Shown here in pieces: positions 5,981 through 6,200 of a stretch of 6,200 nt of DNA. Source of the DNA: an uncultured Clostridia bacterium (GTDB lineage: Bacteria; Bacillota; Clostridia; Christensenellales; Pumilibacteraceae). The stretch's first letter is position 1, and each line of letters begins with the position of its first letter. Both the position numbers and the translations under genes were made by a program. Location: positions 1-6,200 of the forward strand of contig CANQCB010000077.1 of the NCBI GenBank assembly GCA_947589145.1. Direction: 5' to 3'. The notes beneath the pieces are model-generated. The model made no database searches and was not told where the DNA came from. It was given only the letters and a program-made list of their open reading frames with translations.

Positions 5981-6017
5981 AAAAAACCCAAAACAATTTT
6001 TAATAGTTTGTTTTGGG
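5981..6017 (-). terminator. Intrinsic terminator of the tRNA operon
   Basis: A perfect 10-base-pair stem, CCCAAAACAA (6017-6008 on the minus strand) with TTGTTTTGGG (5996-5987), has an 11-base loop and is followed by six T. It ends the tRNA-Thr/tRNA-Tyr transcript 8 bases after the CCA end of tRNA-Tyr. Confidence 0.93.
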
Positions 6018-6024
6018 CTTTTCT

Positions 6025-6109
<85 letters not shown>

Positions 6110-6123
6110 TTAAATTATTTTAT

Positions 6124-6199
6124 TGGAGCTGGTGATGGGACTTGAACCTACAACCTGCTGATTACAAGTCAGCTGCTCTGCCAATTGAGCTACACCAGC
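6124..6199 (-). tRNA. tRNA-Thr (anticodon TGT)
   Basis: A 76-base tRNA with encoded CCA, complete within the window. The acceptor stem is GCTGGTG/CACCAGC with discriminator T (U73). The anticodon loop CTTGTAA sits on GCTGA/TCAGC, with TGT at 6166-6164. The T stem GTAGG/CCCAT holds one A-C mismatch (positions 51 and 63) and one G-U pair. It lies 14 bases upstream of tRNA-Tyr on the same strand and is probably co-transcribed with it; the promoter is outside the window. Confidence 0.97.
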
Positions 6200-6200
6200 A

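Overview
The window looks like a piece of chromosome from an endospore-forming Firmicute, most likely a member of the Clostridia. The grounds are: a three-gene spoVAC-spoVAD-spoVAE operon of the clostridial type, a spore YunB protein, a tRNA-Phe-sensing T-box leader, class-typical tRNA-Tyr and tRNA-Thr with encoded CCA ends, and strong AGGAGG ribosome binding sites. Genus or species cannot be named from what is visible. Every supported gene is on the minus strand, so transcription runs from high to low coordinates.

In transcription order: (1) 6200-5981, a tRNA-Thr(UGU) and tRNA-Tyr(GUA) pair closed by a strong intrinsic terminator. (2) 5957-5022, an AT-rich single-gene unit with its own promoter, encoding a protein with one N-terminal membrane segment and a C-terminal Cys4 HNH nuclease domain; this is the least understood gene here. 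(3) 5007-4379, a monocistronic ferritin with promoter, strong ribosome binding site and terminator. (4) 4326-1674, a sporulation operon with a candidate sigma-G-type promoter, then spoVAC, spoVAD and spoVAE joined by two ATGA stop/start overlaps, then yunB. (5) 1668-1, the phenylalanyl-tRNA synthetase operon: a promoter directly behind yunB, a full T-box riboswitch with a UUC specifier and a terminator/antiterminator switch, pheS, and the first 120 codons of pheT, which runs off the window.

The SpoVA proteins carry dipicolinic acid across the forespore inner membrane in sporulation and germination, and YunB is a sporulation-associated membrane protein. The pheST operon should be controlled by the charging state of tRNA-Phe. 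No intrinsic terminator is visible between yunB and the pheS leader, so sporulation transcripts may run into the T-box, whose terminator would then decide whether they continue into pheST.

Most of the window is well-conserved housekeeping or sporulation content. The items worth a second look are the membrane-anchored HNH protein, an inverted repeat that buries the GTG start of yunB, and the yunB/pheST junction. I see no clear multi-gene undescribed system.
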